A stretch of 14,082 nt of DNA from positions 1 through 14,082 of the forward strand of contig JBBDRQ010000001.1 of NCBI GenBank assembly GCA_040905365.1, written 5' to 3'. A program made the translations under genes and the position numbers. Under the pieces are notes generated by a model. It was not told where the DNA came from. It did no database searches and was given only the letters and a program-made list of their open reading frames with translations. This DNA is from JAHWKV01 sp040905365 (lineage in GTDB: Bacteria; Actinomycetota; CADDZG01; JAHWKV01). This document shows positions 6,339 to 13,513 of the stretch, in pieces (the first letter of the stretch is position 1; each line of letters starts with the position of its first letter).

Positions 6339-7271
6339 ATGCGGGTGGACGACATGTCGGGCCTGGTCGGCAACACGCCGCTGGTCGGCATACACAGTTT
6401 TTCTCCCAACCCCAACGTCCGGATCTGGGCCAAGCTGGAGGGCCAAAACCCCACCGGTTCGGTCAAGGACCGTATCGCCCTGAAGATGATCACCGACGCC
6501 GAGGAGCAGGGCCTGCTAAAGCCCGACAGCATCCTGTTGGAGCCCACCTCCGGCAACACCGGCATCTCGTTGGCCTTCCTGGCCCGTCGCAAGGGTTACC
6601 GCCTTATCTGCGTAATGCCCGAGACCGCGTCGGCGGAGCGGACCCAGATGATCAAGCTGTTCGGCGGCGAGGTCGTTTACTCCCCGGGCATCGAAGGGTC
6701 CAACGGCGCCATCAACAAAGCCAAGCAGATGGTTGCGGAGAACCCCGGCTACGTGATGCTCTACCAGTACGGGAACGAGGCCAATCCGGGCTCGCACTAC
6801 GAGACCACCGGGCCGGAGATTCTCAAGGACCTGCCGGAGGTCACCCACTTCATCGCGGGGCTGGGCACCGGCGGTACGCTCACCGGCGTGGGCCGGTTTT
6901 TCCGGGACAACAAGCCCGAGGTGCGGATAATCGCCGCCGAGCCCGAGCAGGGCGACCTGGTGTACGGACTTCGCTCGCTGGAGGACGGCTTCGTGCCGCC
7001 CGTGCTCGATCAGAGCGTTTTGCACTCCAAGATCAAGGTCAACTCCGACAAGTCGGTCGCCTACACCCAGGCGTTGGTCAAGCAAGAAGGTGTCTTTGCG
7101 GGCATCTCCTGCGGCGCCACCGTTTATCTGGCGCAGCGCATGGCGGAGAAGGTCGAGTCCGGCGACATCGTCTGCCTGTTTGCCGATGGCGGTTGGAAGT
7201 ACCTGTCCACCGACATCTGGGGCATCGATTCCCAGATTGCAGCCAAGCGCGTGGAGTACATGCCCTGGTGA
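6339..7271 (+). CDS. cysM: PLP-dependent cysteine synthase CysM (O-phosphoserine:CysO sulfhydrylase type)
   Basis: A fold-type II PLP enzyme of 310 aa that replaces the phosphate of O-phosphoserine using sulfur held on CysO, giving CysO-cysteine for Mec to release. PLP lysine is Lys43 in NPTGSVKDR. The substrate loop is TSGNTG (70-75) and the phosphate-binding glycine loop is GLGTGGT (174-180). Arg212 in VYGLR lines up with M. tuberculosis CysM Arg220, the residue that gives preference for O-phosphoserine over O-acetylserine. The WKYLST segment near the C-terminus, part of the mobile lid, is also present. ATG 6339 has CGGA (6328-6331) 7 nt upstream; TTG 6333 is a possible alternative two codons earlier. 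It starts 20 nt after cysO. Rv1337 and murI, next in mycobacteria, are missing here. Confidence 0.94.
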   Translation: MRVDDMSGLVGNTPLVGIHSFSPNPNVRIWAKLEGQNPTGSVKDRIALKMITDAEEQGLLKPDSILLEPTSGNTGISLAFLARRKGYRLICVMPETASAERTQMIKLFGGEVVYSPGIEGSNGAINKAKQMVAENPGYVMLYQYGNEANPGSHYETTGPEILKDLPEVTHFIAGLGTGGTLTGVGRFFRDNKPEVRIIAAEPEQGDLVYGLRSLEDGFVPPVLDQSVLHSKIKVNSDKSVAYTQALVKQEGVFAGISCGATVYLAQRMAEKVESGDIVCLFADGGWKYLSTDIWGIDSQIAAKRVEYMPW

Positions 7272-7279
7272 AACCGACC

Positions 7280-7297
7280 GCAACCGGTTGTTGCTTT
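7280..7297 (+). terminator. Weak candidate terminator after cysM
   Basis: GCAAC (7280-7284) pairs with GTTGC (7290-7294) around a CGGTT loop and is followed by TTT. It also contains the 10-bp palindrome CAACCGGTTG (7281-7290), which could instead be an operator for the next gene. The stem is only 5 bp. Confidence 0.25.
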
Positions 7298-7327
7298 CGA
7301 GGTTGCGCACGCCGCCGCCGTACGTCG

Positions 7328-7339
7328 TAGATTGGTGGC
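7328..7339 (+). promoter_or_regulatory. Candidate -10 element, leaderless start of the MBL-fold gene
   Basis: TAGATT (7328-7333) followed by exactly 6 nt (GGTGGC) and GTG 7340. A poor -35 candidate, TTGCGC (7303-7308), lies 19 nt upstream. It suggests transcription independent of cysM. Confidence 0.45.
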
Positions 7340-8101
7340 GTGATTAGCAACCTGTTCGAAGCGGTCGTGTTGGGGGCGAGTGGAACCTATCCCAGGCCCG
7401 GGGCGGCTTGCAGCGGGTTCTTGCTCCGGTGCAGGGATTCCAATGTGCTGGTGGATGCGGGTCCGGGCACCTTCGCGAACCTGCAAAGGCACACCGATTT
7501 TCACGACTTGACCGCGGTGGTGATCTCGCACCTGCACCTGGACCACATTCTGGACCTGTTTAGCCTTTACCACGCCCTGCGATACGGCAAGGACAGCCGG
7601 GGGCCCACCGGTTTGGAGGTCTACGCCCCGGAAGGAACCGAGGAGCACTTGAGGCAGTTGCTCAAACCCTACGGCGAGGGCGATTTCGGCGGCTACTTCG
7701 ACTTTCACGTGATCCGCTCCGGGGACAAGGTCGGCATCATGCCGTTTGTCTTCACCTTCAAGAAGACGACCCACCCGGTCCAGACGCTGGCGATGAGCGT
7801 GGACGCCAACGGCCGGACGCTGGTCTACACAGCCGACACCGCATGGAACGACGGCTTGGTGGCCTTTGCTCGCAGCGCCAACGTGTTGATCGCGGAAGCT
7901 ACCTTGCAAGAGCCCGACACCCCGGCGTCCAAGGTGCACATGACCGCCCAGGAGGCCGGTAAGCTGGCCGACATGGCCGGCGTGGGCCGGCTGGTGCTAA
8001 CCCACATAGCTCCTGGCCTGAACCCGATGGTGAGCGTGGAGCAGGCCGGCGAGCACTTCACCAAGAAGATAATCGCCGCGACGGACAACTACGTGATTTA
8101 G
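7340..8101 (+). CDS. Metallo-beta-lactamase-fold phosphodiesterase (Rv1339-like)
   Basis: The 253-aa cytoplasmic protein has the metal site of the MBL superfamily: His64-x-His66-x-Asp68-His69 in SHLHLDH, a later His in TTHPVQ, Asp in VYTADTAWND, and His in LTHIAPG near the end. The order and motifs fit the RNase Z/phosphodiesterase branch rather than beta-lactamases. Its place before rph and rdgB matches Rv1339 of M. tuberculosis, which has been reported as an atypical cAMP phosphodiesterase, so hydrolysis of cyclic nucleotides is the best guess; a tRNA 3'-processing role is the alternative. GTG 7340 has no proper Shine-Dalgarno but sits 6 nt after a -10-like TAGATT. The gap to cysM is 68 nt and to rph 102 nt. 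Confidence 0.88.
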   Translation: MISNLFEAVVLGASGTYPRPGAACSGFLLRCRDSNVLVDAGPGTFANLQRHTDFHDLTAVVISHLHLDHILDLFSLYHALRYGKDSRGPTGLEVYAPEGTEEHLRQLLKPYGEGDFGGYFDFHVIRSGDKVGIMPFVFTFKKTTHPVQTLAMSVDANGRTLVYTADTAWNDGLVAFARSANVLIAEATLQEPDTPASKVHMTAQEAGKLADMAGVGRLVLTHIAPGLNPMVSVEQAGEHFTKKIIAATDNYVI

Positions 8102-8190
8102 CCGCCGAAGCCGTTCCAGGCGGCCTTACGGCCGGCGCTACGATTCAAGAAACCTACTCGGCGCCACAGAAGAAAGATTCGCGTGCCGCG

Positions 8191-8196
8191 AAAGGA
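8191..8196 (+). promoter_or_regulatory. Ribosome binding site fixing the rph start
   Basis: AAAGGA lies 7 nt before GTG 8204, favouring it over the upstream in-frame GTG 8183, which would place this site inside the coding region. Confidence 0.65.
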
Positions 8197-8203
8197 AACT
8201 TTA

Positions 8204-8923
8204 GTGACTAGACATGACGGGCGACAGCCCGACGAGCTCAGGCCCATCGAGGTCGAGCGCGGCTTCGTGGAATTTGCCGAGGGTTCGGTACTTTACGCCT
8301 GCGGCAAGACCAGGGTGCTGGTCAACGCCTCCGTGGACGACCGGGTTCCGGACTGGATGCGGGGCAAGGGAAAGGGGTGGGTGACCGCCGAGTACTCCAT
8401 GCTCCCGCGCGCCACACAGACCCGCACTCCCCGTGAGGTGACCAAGGGCAAGCTCGGCGGCCGTACCCAGGAGATTCAGCGGCTGATCGGACGGTCCCTG
8501 CGCGCGGTGTGCGACATGCAGGCGCTGGGAGAGCGCACGGTATGGCTCGATTGCGACGTGCTGCAGGCCGATGGAGGTACGCGCACGGCATCGATCTCCG
8601 GCGCCTACATCGCACTGGCCGAGGCGTGCCGAGGCCTGGTGACCTCCGGGAGGTTGCCCGCCAGCCCGCTGACCGACCAGGTAGCCGCCGTAAGCGTGGG
8701 AATGGTTGGGGCGGTGCCCTGCTTGGACCTGGACTATCACGAGGACGTGTCGGCCGAGGTCGACATGAACATCGTCATGACAGGCTCCGGGGATTTCGTG
8801 GAGTTGCAGGGTACCGCAGAGGGCAACCCGTTCTCCGGTAGTCAGCTGCAAGAGCTACTGGCTTTGGGCAGCACGGGTATTGAGGGGATTTTGCAAACTC
8901 AAAGATCTGTGCTGGGTGAGTAG
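8204..8923 (+). CDS. rph: Ribonuclease PH
   Basis: RNase PH is a phosphorolytic 3'-5' exoribonuclease that trims tRNA precursors and other RNA ends, working as a hexamer. The 239-aa protein begins MTRHDGRQPDELRPIEVERGF and shows the family blocks WVTAEYSMLPRAT, GRTQEIQRLIGRSLRA (phosphate-binding Arg), LDCDVLQADGGTRTASISGAY, and the catalytic acidic region DYHEDVSAEVDMN, followed by VELQGTAEGNPFS. The C-terminus is short, lacking the longer tail of mycobacterial RphA, but is still in the normal range. GTG 8204 is chosen on the upstream AAAGGA. It is followed after 3 nt by rdgB, the usual actinobacterial arrangement, which suggests one transcript. Confidence 0.96.
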   Translation: MTRHDGRQPDELRPIEVERGFVEFAEGSVLYACGKTRVLVNASVDDRVPDWMRGKGKGWVTAEYSMLPRATQTRTPREVTKGKLGGRTQEIQRLIGRSLRAVCDMQALGERTVWLDCDVLQADGGTRTASISGAYIALAEACRGLVTSGRLPASPLTDQVAAVSVGMVGAVPCLDLDYHEDVSAEVDMNIVMTGSGDFVELQGTAEGNPFSGSQLQELLALGSTGIEGILQTQRSVLGE

Positions 8924-8926
8924 CGC

Positions 8927-9529
8927 GTGTTGGAGATAGTCCTAGGCACTGCTAACCCGGGCAAGATTGCCGAGATAGTCAAGCTCTGGTCCAACCTGCC
9001 GGTGCGTCTGATCACCAAGGACCAAATGCAACCCTGGCCCGACATAGTCGAGTCCGGTGACACCTATCTACAAAACGCTCTCATCAAGGCTCGCGCCCTG
9101 GTGGAATTCTCCTCCAAGCCGGTGCTGGCCGACGATTCGGGCATCGAAATCGACGCCTTGGACGGTGCGCCGGGGGTCACCTCCGCCCGCTTTGCCGCCC
9201 CGGACGCCACCGATACCCAAAACAACCTGCGCATGGCGCACCTGCTCAAGGACGTCCCGGAAGGGTCCCGGACGGCCAGGTACCGCTGCGTTGCGGTTCT
9301 GGCCAACCCGGACGGTACCTACCTGGACGCCGAAGGGGTCTGTGAAGGATCCATCGCCCTCGCCCCCGAAGGCGATGGCGGCTTCGGCTACGACCCCTGG
9401 TTCATCCCCGACGGCCAGGACAAGACGTTCGGCGAGCTTTCTTCCGAGTTCAAGGGCTCGATCAGCCACAGGGGCAAAGCGTTGCGACTGCTGGCCGAGA
9501 AGCTGAGGTCATCCGACCTGTTGGAATAG
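8927..9529 (+). CDS. rdgB: RdgB/HAM1 non-canonical purine NTP pyrophosphatase
   Basis: This enzyme hydrolyses dITP/ITP and XTP to monophosphates, keeping deaminated purines out of DNA and RNA. The 200-aa protein begins MLEIVLGTANPGKIAEI, with the N-terminal nucleotide-binding T-x-N-x-G-K motif, then has VLADDSGIEIDALDGAPG (catalytic Asp and metal site), SARFA, GFGYDPWF and SHRGKAL, all in order and complete. GTG 8927 lies 6 nt after GGGTGAG (8914-8920), which overlaps the rph stop region; the two genes are 3 nt apart and coupled. TTG 8930 is one codon later and cannot be excluded. It converges on the tRNA-Leu gene, only 10 bp away. Confidence 0.96.
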   Translation: MLEIVLGTANPGKIAEIVKLWSNLPVRLITKDQMQPWPDIVESGDTYLQNALIKARALVEFSSKPVLADDSGIEIDALDGAPGVTSARFAAPDATDTQNNLRMAHLLKDVPEGSRTARYRCVAVLANPDGTYLDAEGVCEGSIALAPEGDGGFGYDPWFIPDGQDKTFGELSSEFKGSISHRGKALRLLAEKLRSSDLLE

Positions 9530-9539
9530 CTGCGTCGAG

Positions 9540-9622
9540 TGCGGGCGAGAGGACTTGAACCTCCACGGGACTTAGCCCACAGGATCCTAAATCCTGCGCG
9601 TCTACCATTCCGCCACGCCCGC
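9540..9622 (-). tRNA. tRNA-Leu(UAG)
   Basis: On the minus strand the acceptor arms GCGGGCG (9616-9622) and CGCCCGC pair over 7 bp. The D arm is GCG/CGC with GG, the anticodon stem is CAGGA/TCCTG around loop TTTAGGA (anticodon TAG), a long variable arm (TGGG...CCCG) marks a class II tRNA, and the T loop is TTCAAGT. The discriminator is A, as in Leu tRNAs. CCA is not encoded. It reads CUA and other CUN codons. Confidence 0.95.
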
Positions 9623-9689
9623 GAGGCCCCAGGGACTGGTCCGATTCCTTTAAAGCCTACACCTTGGGCCGGCGGGAGGCTCCTAGCGA

Positions 9690-9751
9690 CCTAACAGGCA
9701 AAAACAACCATATGACTACTTTCTATACGATGGGCACTCACTGCCTGTAGG
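9690..9751. promoter_or_regulatory. Inverted repeat flanking a promoter-like region upstream of the lipoprotein gene
   Basis: The arm CCTAACAGGCA (9690-9700) is repeated inverted as TGCCTGTAGG (9742-9751), with one extra base in the left arm and a 41-nt spacer that holds TATACGAT (9724-9731), a -10-like stretch. It may be a pair of operator half-sites for the lipoprotein/kinase operon, perhaps bound by the nearby response regulator. The repeat is seen; the role is inferred. Confidence 0.35.
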
Positions 9752-9767
9752 ACGGGGGGAATCCGGC

Positions 9768-11030
9768 TTGAGTGCAAAGCTCGCGCGGTTAGGGGTCCGG
9801 GCACCGGTGTGGTTGTCGGCGCTGCTGTGCGTCGCGGTGGCCGGGTGCGGCGCCGGCGCTTCCGACGACGCCGAGCCAACCACGTTGCGGATCCTGATGA
9901 CCGACGACTGGGGCGACACCCCGGCGTTCTTGGCTGCGGTGCGCGATTTCGAACAAGCCCATCGCGGGGTCCGGGTACAGGTAAGTCTTGAGTCGATCCG
10001 CAACATGGCCCGCGCGGTGAGGTCGCAGATCGAAGACGGCAACCCGGTCGACATTGCCCAGTGGCACGCATTTGCGGCGGGTTCGGACGGCTTGGCCGAA
10101 CCTCTCGACGACTTGTGGGGCGAACACGATCTGAGCGAATCCGAGTTCTTCGAGGGCGCGATGGCCGACGTCACCTGGGATGGCCTCAAGTACGGCGTCC
10201 CGCTGGATACCAACGCGTTGATTTTGATGCTAAGGGACGAGAACTTTGAATCCGCCGGCCTGGGGGGGACAGCCGGGTTCGAGAGCTTCGGCCAGCTGCA
10301 GGAGGCCGCCGCGGCCCTGACCGGCGACGGCGGTTCGCGCCGCGCCCTGGCCGTTCCCACCAGCGGCTGGCGCACCTTCGGCTGGATCCGGGCCAACGGC
10401 GGCGATCTGCTGCAGTTCGCCGAGGACGGGAGCCCCCGCTTCACGCTGGACTCGCCGCGGGTGGTCCAGACCCTGGAGTTCTTGTCCTCGCTGATTCGCC
10501 AAGGGAGTGCTTTTGCGCCCGTCGGAGCCAGCTCCACCGCCGATTCTTTGGCGCTGTTCAGATCCGGTGCAGCCGCAATTTACCCAAGCGGATCCTGGGA
10601 CTTTGCGGTTTTGGACGAGCAGATGCCCGACAGCGGATTCACGGTGGCGCCTATGCCCGGCGGGTTGGACGGCTCATCGGGAAGTTCGGCAATGGGCGGC
10701 AGCAGCTTATTCGTGCCTAAGGGCGCCCCGAACAAGCGGTTAGCGTTTGAGTTCATGCAGATGTTGACCAGCGATCCCTATGCGCTGCGCCTGGCCGAGG
10801 AGGAAGGGCGCCTGCCGGCCCGAGTGGAGATCTACGAGGACGAATTCTTCCAGGACGACCGATTCCGGGTGGTACAAGAACAGCTCGAGACGGCGCAGCC
10901 GTTGCTGCTGGAGGCGTTCCCGGAGGCCTTTGAGGCCTACGTCAATGCGGTGAACGCGATACTCGGCGACGGGGCCGATGCAGGTGAGACCCTGAGGGAA
11001 GCTCAGATGGCGGCGGAACAGTCACAGTGA
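9768..11030 (+). CDS. Extracellular solute-binding lipoprotein (ABC family 1, sugar type)
   Basis: The 420-aa protein has a lipoprotein signal: basic start, hydrophobic core LSALLCVAVAGC with lipobox VAGC and modified Cys27, then a Gly/Ser/Asp-rich linker. The mature part has the family 1 binding-protein pattern: LRILMTDDWGDTPAF, DIAQWHAFA, LKYGVPLDTNALIL, the GWIRANGGDLL block, a GAAAIYPSGSWDFAV block, GGSSLFVPKGAPNK and a helical C-terminus. TTG 9768 is chosen on GGGGGA (9754-9759) about 8 nt upstream. There is no permease or ATPase gene in view. Instead the sensor kinase starts 8 nt later, so the protein may present a ligand to the kinase rather than to a transporter. The ligand is unknown; sugar is only the family default. 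Confidence 0.9.
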   Translation: MSAKLARLGVRAPVWLSALLCVAVAGCGAGASDDAEPTTLRILMTDDWGDTPAFLAAVRDFEQAHRGVRVQVSLESIRNMARAVRSQIEDGNPVDIAQWHAFAAGSDGLAEPLDDLWGEHDLSESEFFEGAMADVTWDGLKYGVPLDTNALILMLRDENFESAGLGGTAGFESFGQLQEAAAALTGDGGSRRALAVPTSGWRTFGWIRANGGDLLQFAEDGSPRFTLDSPRVVQTLEFLSSLIRQGSAFAPVGASSTADSLALFRSGAAAIYPSGSWDFAVLDEQMPDSGFTVAPMPGGLDGSSGSSAMGGSSLFVPKGAPNKRLAFEFMQMLTSDPYALRLAEEEGRLPARVEIYEDEFFQDDRFRVVQEQLETAQPLLLEAFPEAFEAYVNAVNAILGDGADAGETLREAQMAAEQSQ

Positions 11031-11038
11031 ACGGGTAA

Positions 11039-12766
11039 ATGCCACGGGCGCTGCAGGGCGATCCACAGGGCGGCCTCCGGCCCTTGCGGGTGTCGATACT
11101 GACCAGGATTCTCGGCGTATTGATCGCGGTTGTCTTTGTGGCCGTCCTGATGAGCAACGTGCTCGAAGCGCGGCTTACGACATCGGCCCTGGATGAGGAG
11201 TCCCGCGAGGCCGTGCAGAGCCAGCTGCGGGTGCTGTCTTCCGCCTTTGAACAGCGGCAGCGAACCCTGACTCTGGTCCTGCGAGCTTACGCCGAACGGC
11301 TTTTTGCCCAAGGCCTGATCCAGTCCGGCCAGAGCAACGCGCTGGAGACCGATCTGGCTCGTGTGGCGACCAGCTTACGGCTTGACATGTTGGTGCTTAC
11401 CGACCTACAGGGCAACACCCTGGCCGGAACCGGACCCAGCTTGAACCCGGCGGAGCTGTCCCGGCTGGCGGCCTCCCAGCCTTCCTCGGGCAGCCGTTTA
11501 ATTGCTATGGGGCAAAGCCGGCATCTTCAGGTGGTAGCGGTCCCGGTCGGCTCGGCCGGGCTGAGTTTGCTGGCGGGCAACGCCTTCGACGACGCCCTCG
11601 CGTACACGCTGCGCGGCCACCTCGGCGGTTCCGGCGAGGTGATCTTGGTGGCCGATGGCCGAGTGAGCGGCTCGACGCTGCCGGGCCCGCTGGCCGAACC
11701 TCCGGGGGCCGGCGGCGGCGAATCCTGGCTGCCCTCCGGACCCGTCGGCTACGAAGGCGCCGGCGAGGCGCTTTTGGTTGCCTATGCTCAACTGGTGGAC
11801 GGCGGCCCGCAGCAGATCTCCAGCGCCTTGGGTGTAGCCATGGCCGACCCCGTGGCACCTCTCAACGAGGAGCTGTCCCGGGTGCGGATAATCACGAGCC
11901 TGGTGCTGGCCGCGCTGGCCGTGGCCATCGGATGGATCTTGTTCCGGTCTATTACCAAGCCCCTGGTACGGCTGTCGAAGACGGCTCGGCGCATCTCGGA
12001 GGGAGATCTGGACGCGACGTTCACCGCGGAGCGCAACGACGAGATCGGGAGCCTGGCCGACTCGCTGCAGAAGATGACCTCGGAGTTAAAGGCCACCGCC
12101 GCCCGGCTGCAGAGCGCCGCCAAGCGGGTGATGGCGGCGCAGGAGGAGGAGCGGCACAGGCTGGCCCGCGACCTTCACGACGGCATGCAGCAGCGTTTGG
12201 TCGGGCTGGCGATCAAAATCCGCCGAGCCGAGCACGCCGCTGCCGAGAACCAGACGGCGGCGCTGGGCGAGCTGGCGGCCGAAGCCGAGGACGCCGCGTT
12301 TGCGCTGCAGGAGATCGGGCGCGGCATCTATCCCAGCGTGCTGGCCGACCAAGGGCTGGCGGCGGCCCTGCGCAGTTCGGCTGCCCGCCTGCCGATGACC
12401 GTGTCGATCGACATCTCTCCCGGCGCCGAGGGCGCCCGCTTGGGCACCGAGATCGAGGGGACCCTTTACTTTGTGGCCTTGGAGGTGATGAACAACGCCC
12501 AAAAGCATGCTCCCGAGGCGCACCTCGAGTTGCGCCTGGTCTTGGAGGCGGGCGCGGTGATCCTCACGGTGGCCGATGACGGGCCCGGCTTCGACCCAGA
12601 CGGACCATCGGTGGGCTCGGGACTGCAGGGAATATCGGATCGCATCGCCGCCGTCGGGGGTGAGGCGGTGATCGAATCCAGGCCGGGAGCCGGCACCAGG
12701 ATCACCTTCAAGGTCGCGGTCGACGCACCGGCCGGGAGTCAGGCCGTGCCGGATTCCCGCAGGTAG
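11039..12766 (+). CDS. Membrane sensor histidine kinase, NarL/DegS (HisKA_3) type
   Basis: In order along 575 aa: TM1 at about 18-40; an extracytoplasmic sensing region of about 240 residues with LDMLVLTDLQGNTLAGTG, like a Cache/PAS-type fold; TM2 at about 284-303; HAMP to about 355; a dimerisation helix with the phospho-acceptor His380 in RHRLARDLHDG-type context (ERHRLARDLHDGMQQRL); and the ATP domain with N box NNAQKHA (485-491), DDGPGFD (513-519) and GSGLQGI (526-532). It should phosphorylate a NarL-family regulator, and the convergent gene encodes one. ATG 11039 follows the lipoprotein stop by 8 nt with a weak GGG; GTG 11090 is an alternative closer to TM1. Its 3' end overlaps the response regulator gene by 28 bp on the opposite strand. 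Confidence 0.94.
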   Translation: MPRALQGDPQGGLRPLRVSILTRILGVLIAVVFVAVLMSNVLEARLTTSALDEESREAVQSQLRVLSSAFEQRQRTLTLVLRAYAERLFAQGLIQSGQSNALETDLARVATSLRLDMLVLTDLQGNTLAGTGPSLNPAELSRLAASQPSSGSRLIAMGQSRHLQVVAVPVGSAGLSLLAGNAFDDALAYTLRGHLGGSGEVILVADGRVSGSTLPGPLAEPPGAGGGESWLPSGPVGYEGAGEALLVAYAQLVDGGPQQISSALGVAMADPVAPLNEELSRVRIITSLVLAALAVAIGWILFRSITKPLVRLSKTARRISEGDLDATFTAERNDEIGSLADSLQKMTSELKATAARLQSAAKRVMAAQEEERHRLARDLHDGMQQRLVGLAIKIRRAEHAAAENQTAALGELAAEAEDAAFALQEIGRGIYPSVLADQGLAAALRSSAARLPMTVSIDISPGAEGARLGTEIEGTLYFVALEVMNNAQKHAPEAHLELRLVLEAGAVILTVADDGPGFDPDGPSVGSGLQGISDRIAAVGGEAVIESRPGAGTRITFKVAVDAPAGSQAVPDSRR

Positions 12767-13431
12767 ATCAACACCGCCGATACCCGCCGGTTGAGCGCCT
12801 TTTCTTCGCTCAAGCCCAGTTTGGAGAAGACGCTGGCTGCCCGCTTTTCCACCGTTCCCAGGGCTACGTTGAGCTCGCGGCGAATGCGCTCGTTGTTCTT
12901 TCCTTCGGCCATCAGCTTCAACACCTGGTGCTCGGTCGGAGTCAGGGTGCTCAAGGGTGACCCGGGCTTATTGGATCGAAGTGACAGCAGCCGGTCGACG
13001 ATCCGGGAGTCGAGCACCGAGCCGCCTGCGGCCACCTCCTGCAGGGCGCGCACGACCTGGTCGACATCCCCGACCCGGATCTTGTTGAGATAACCGAACC
13101 CGGACACGCCGTCTTTGAGCAGCTCCCAAACGTAGCTCTCGTCGTCGTGCTGGCTGAGCATGACCACCCCGATCTGCGGCAGCTCGGCCCGAATGACGTG
13201 GGCGGCGCGGATGCCCTCCATCGTGAAGGTGGGGGGCATCCTGATGTCCATCAGGACCACGTCCGGCTTCAGGCGCCGGCACTCATCCAGCACCTGCTGG
13301 TATTCGGCGGCGCTGCCCACGACATCAAAGCCGTACTCCTGCAGCAGCAGCCGGGTTCCCTCGCGCAGCAGGTAGGCATCTTCGGCGATCAGCACCCGAA
13401 GCGGCGGATTTGTGGCTTTGTCGTGCTCCAA
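12739..13431 (-). CDS. LuxR/NarL-family response regulator
   Basis: The 230-aa protein has a receiver domain (acidic pair Glu17-Asp18, phospho-acceptor Asp62 in LMDIRMPP, Ser93, Lys117 in YLNKIRV) and a C-terminal GerE/LuxR helix-turn-helix (LTPTEHQVLKLMAEGKNN, then TVEKRAASVFSKLGL). The ending with RRVSAVLIYL is the form usual in actinobacterial regulators paired with HisKA_3 kinases. TTG 13431 has GGGAGG (reverse of 13442-13447) 10 nt upstream, so it is preferred. The neighbouring kinase, convergent and overlapping by 28 bp, is the likely partner. Targets are unknown; the lipoprotein/kinase promoter and the divergent PadR gene are candidates. Confidence 0.94.
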   Translation of the reverse strand: MEHDKATNPPLRVLIAEDAYLLREGTRLLLQEYGFDVVGSAAEYQQVLDECRRLKPDVVLMDIRMPPTFTMEGIRAAHVIRAELPQIGVVMLSQHDDESYVWELLKDGVSGFGYLNKIRVGDVDQVVRALQEVAAGGSVLDSRIVDRLLSLRSNKPGSPLSTLTPTEHQVLKLMAEGKNNERIRRELNVALGTVEKRAASVFSKLGLSEEKALNRRVSAVLIYLRESGTA

Positions 13432-13513
13432 GCTGTGCAGGCCTCCCTTCGCCGGGTCAAGCTATCAAAGCCGGGGTGTCCTGCGCACCCGGAGCATGAC
13501 GCGGGCGCCGGAT

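Noticed and set aside
8121..8134. CGGCC-TTAC-GGCCG hairpin as terminator of the MBL-fold gene
   Set aside because: A five-pair stem with no following T-run; too weak to call.
9540..9622. tRNA-Leu as an integration site
   Set aside because: No duplicated tRNA end, integrase or change of composition nearby; flanking genes are ordinary.
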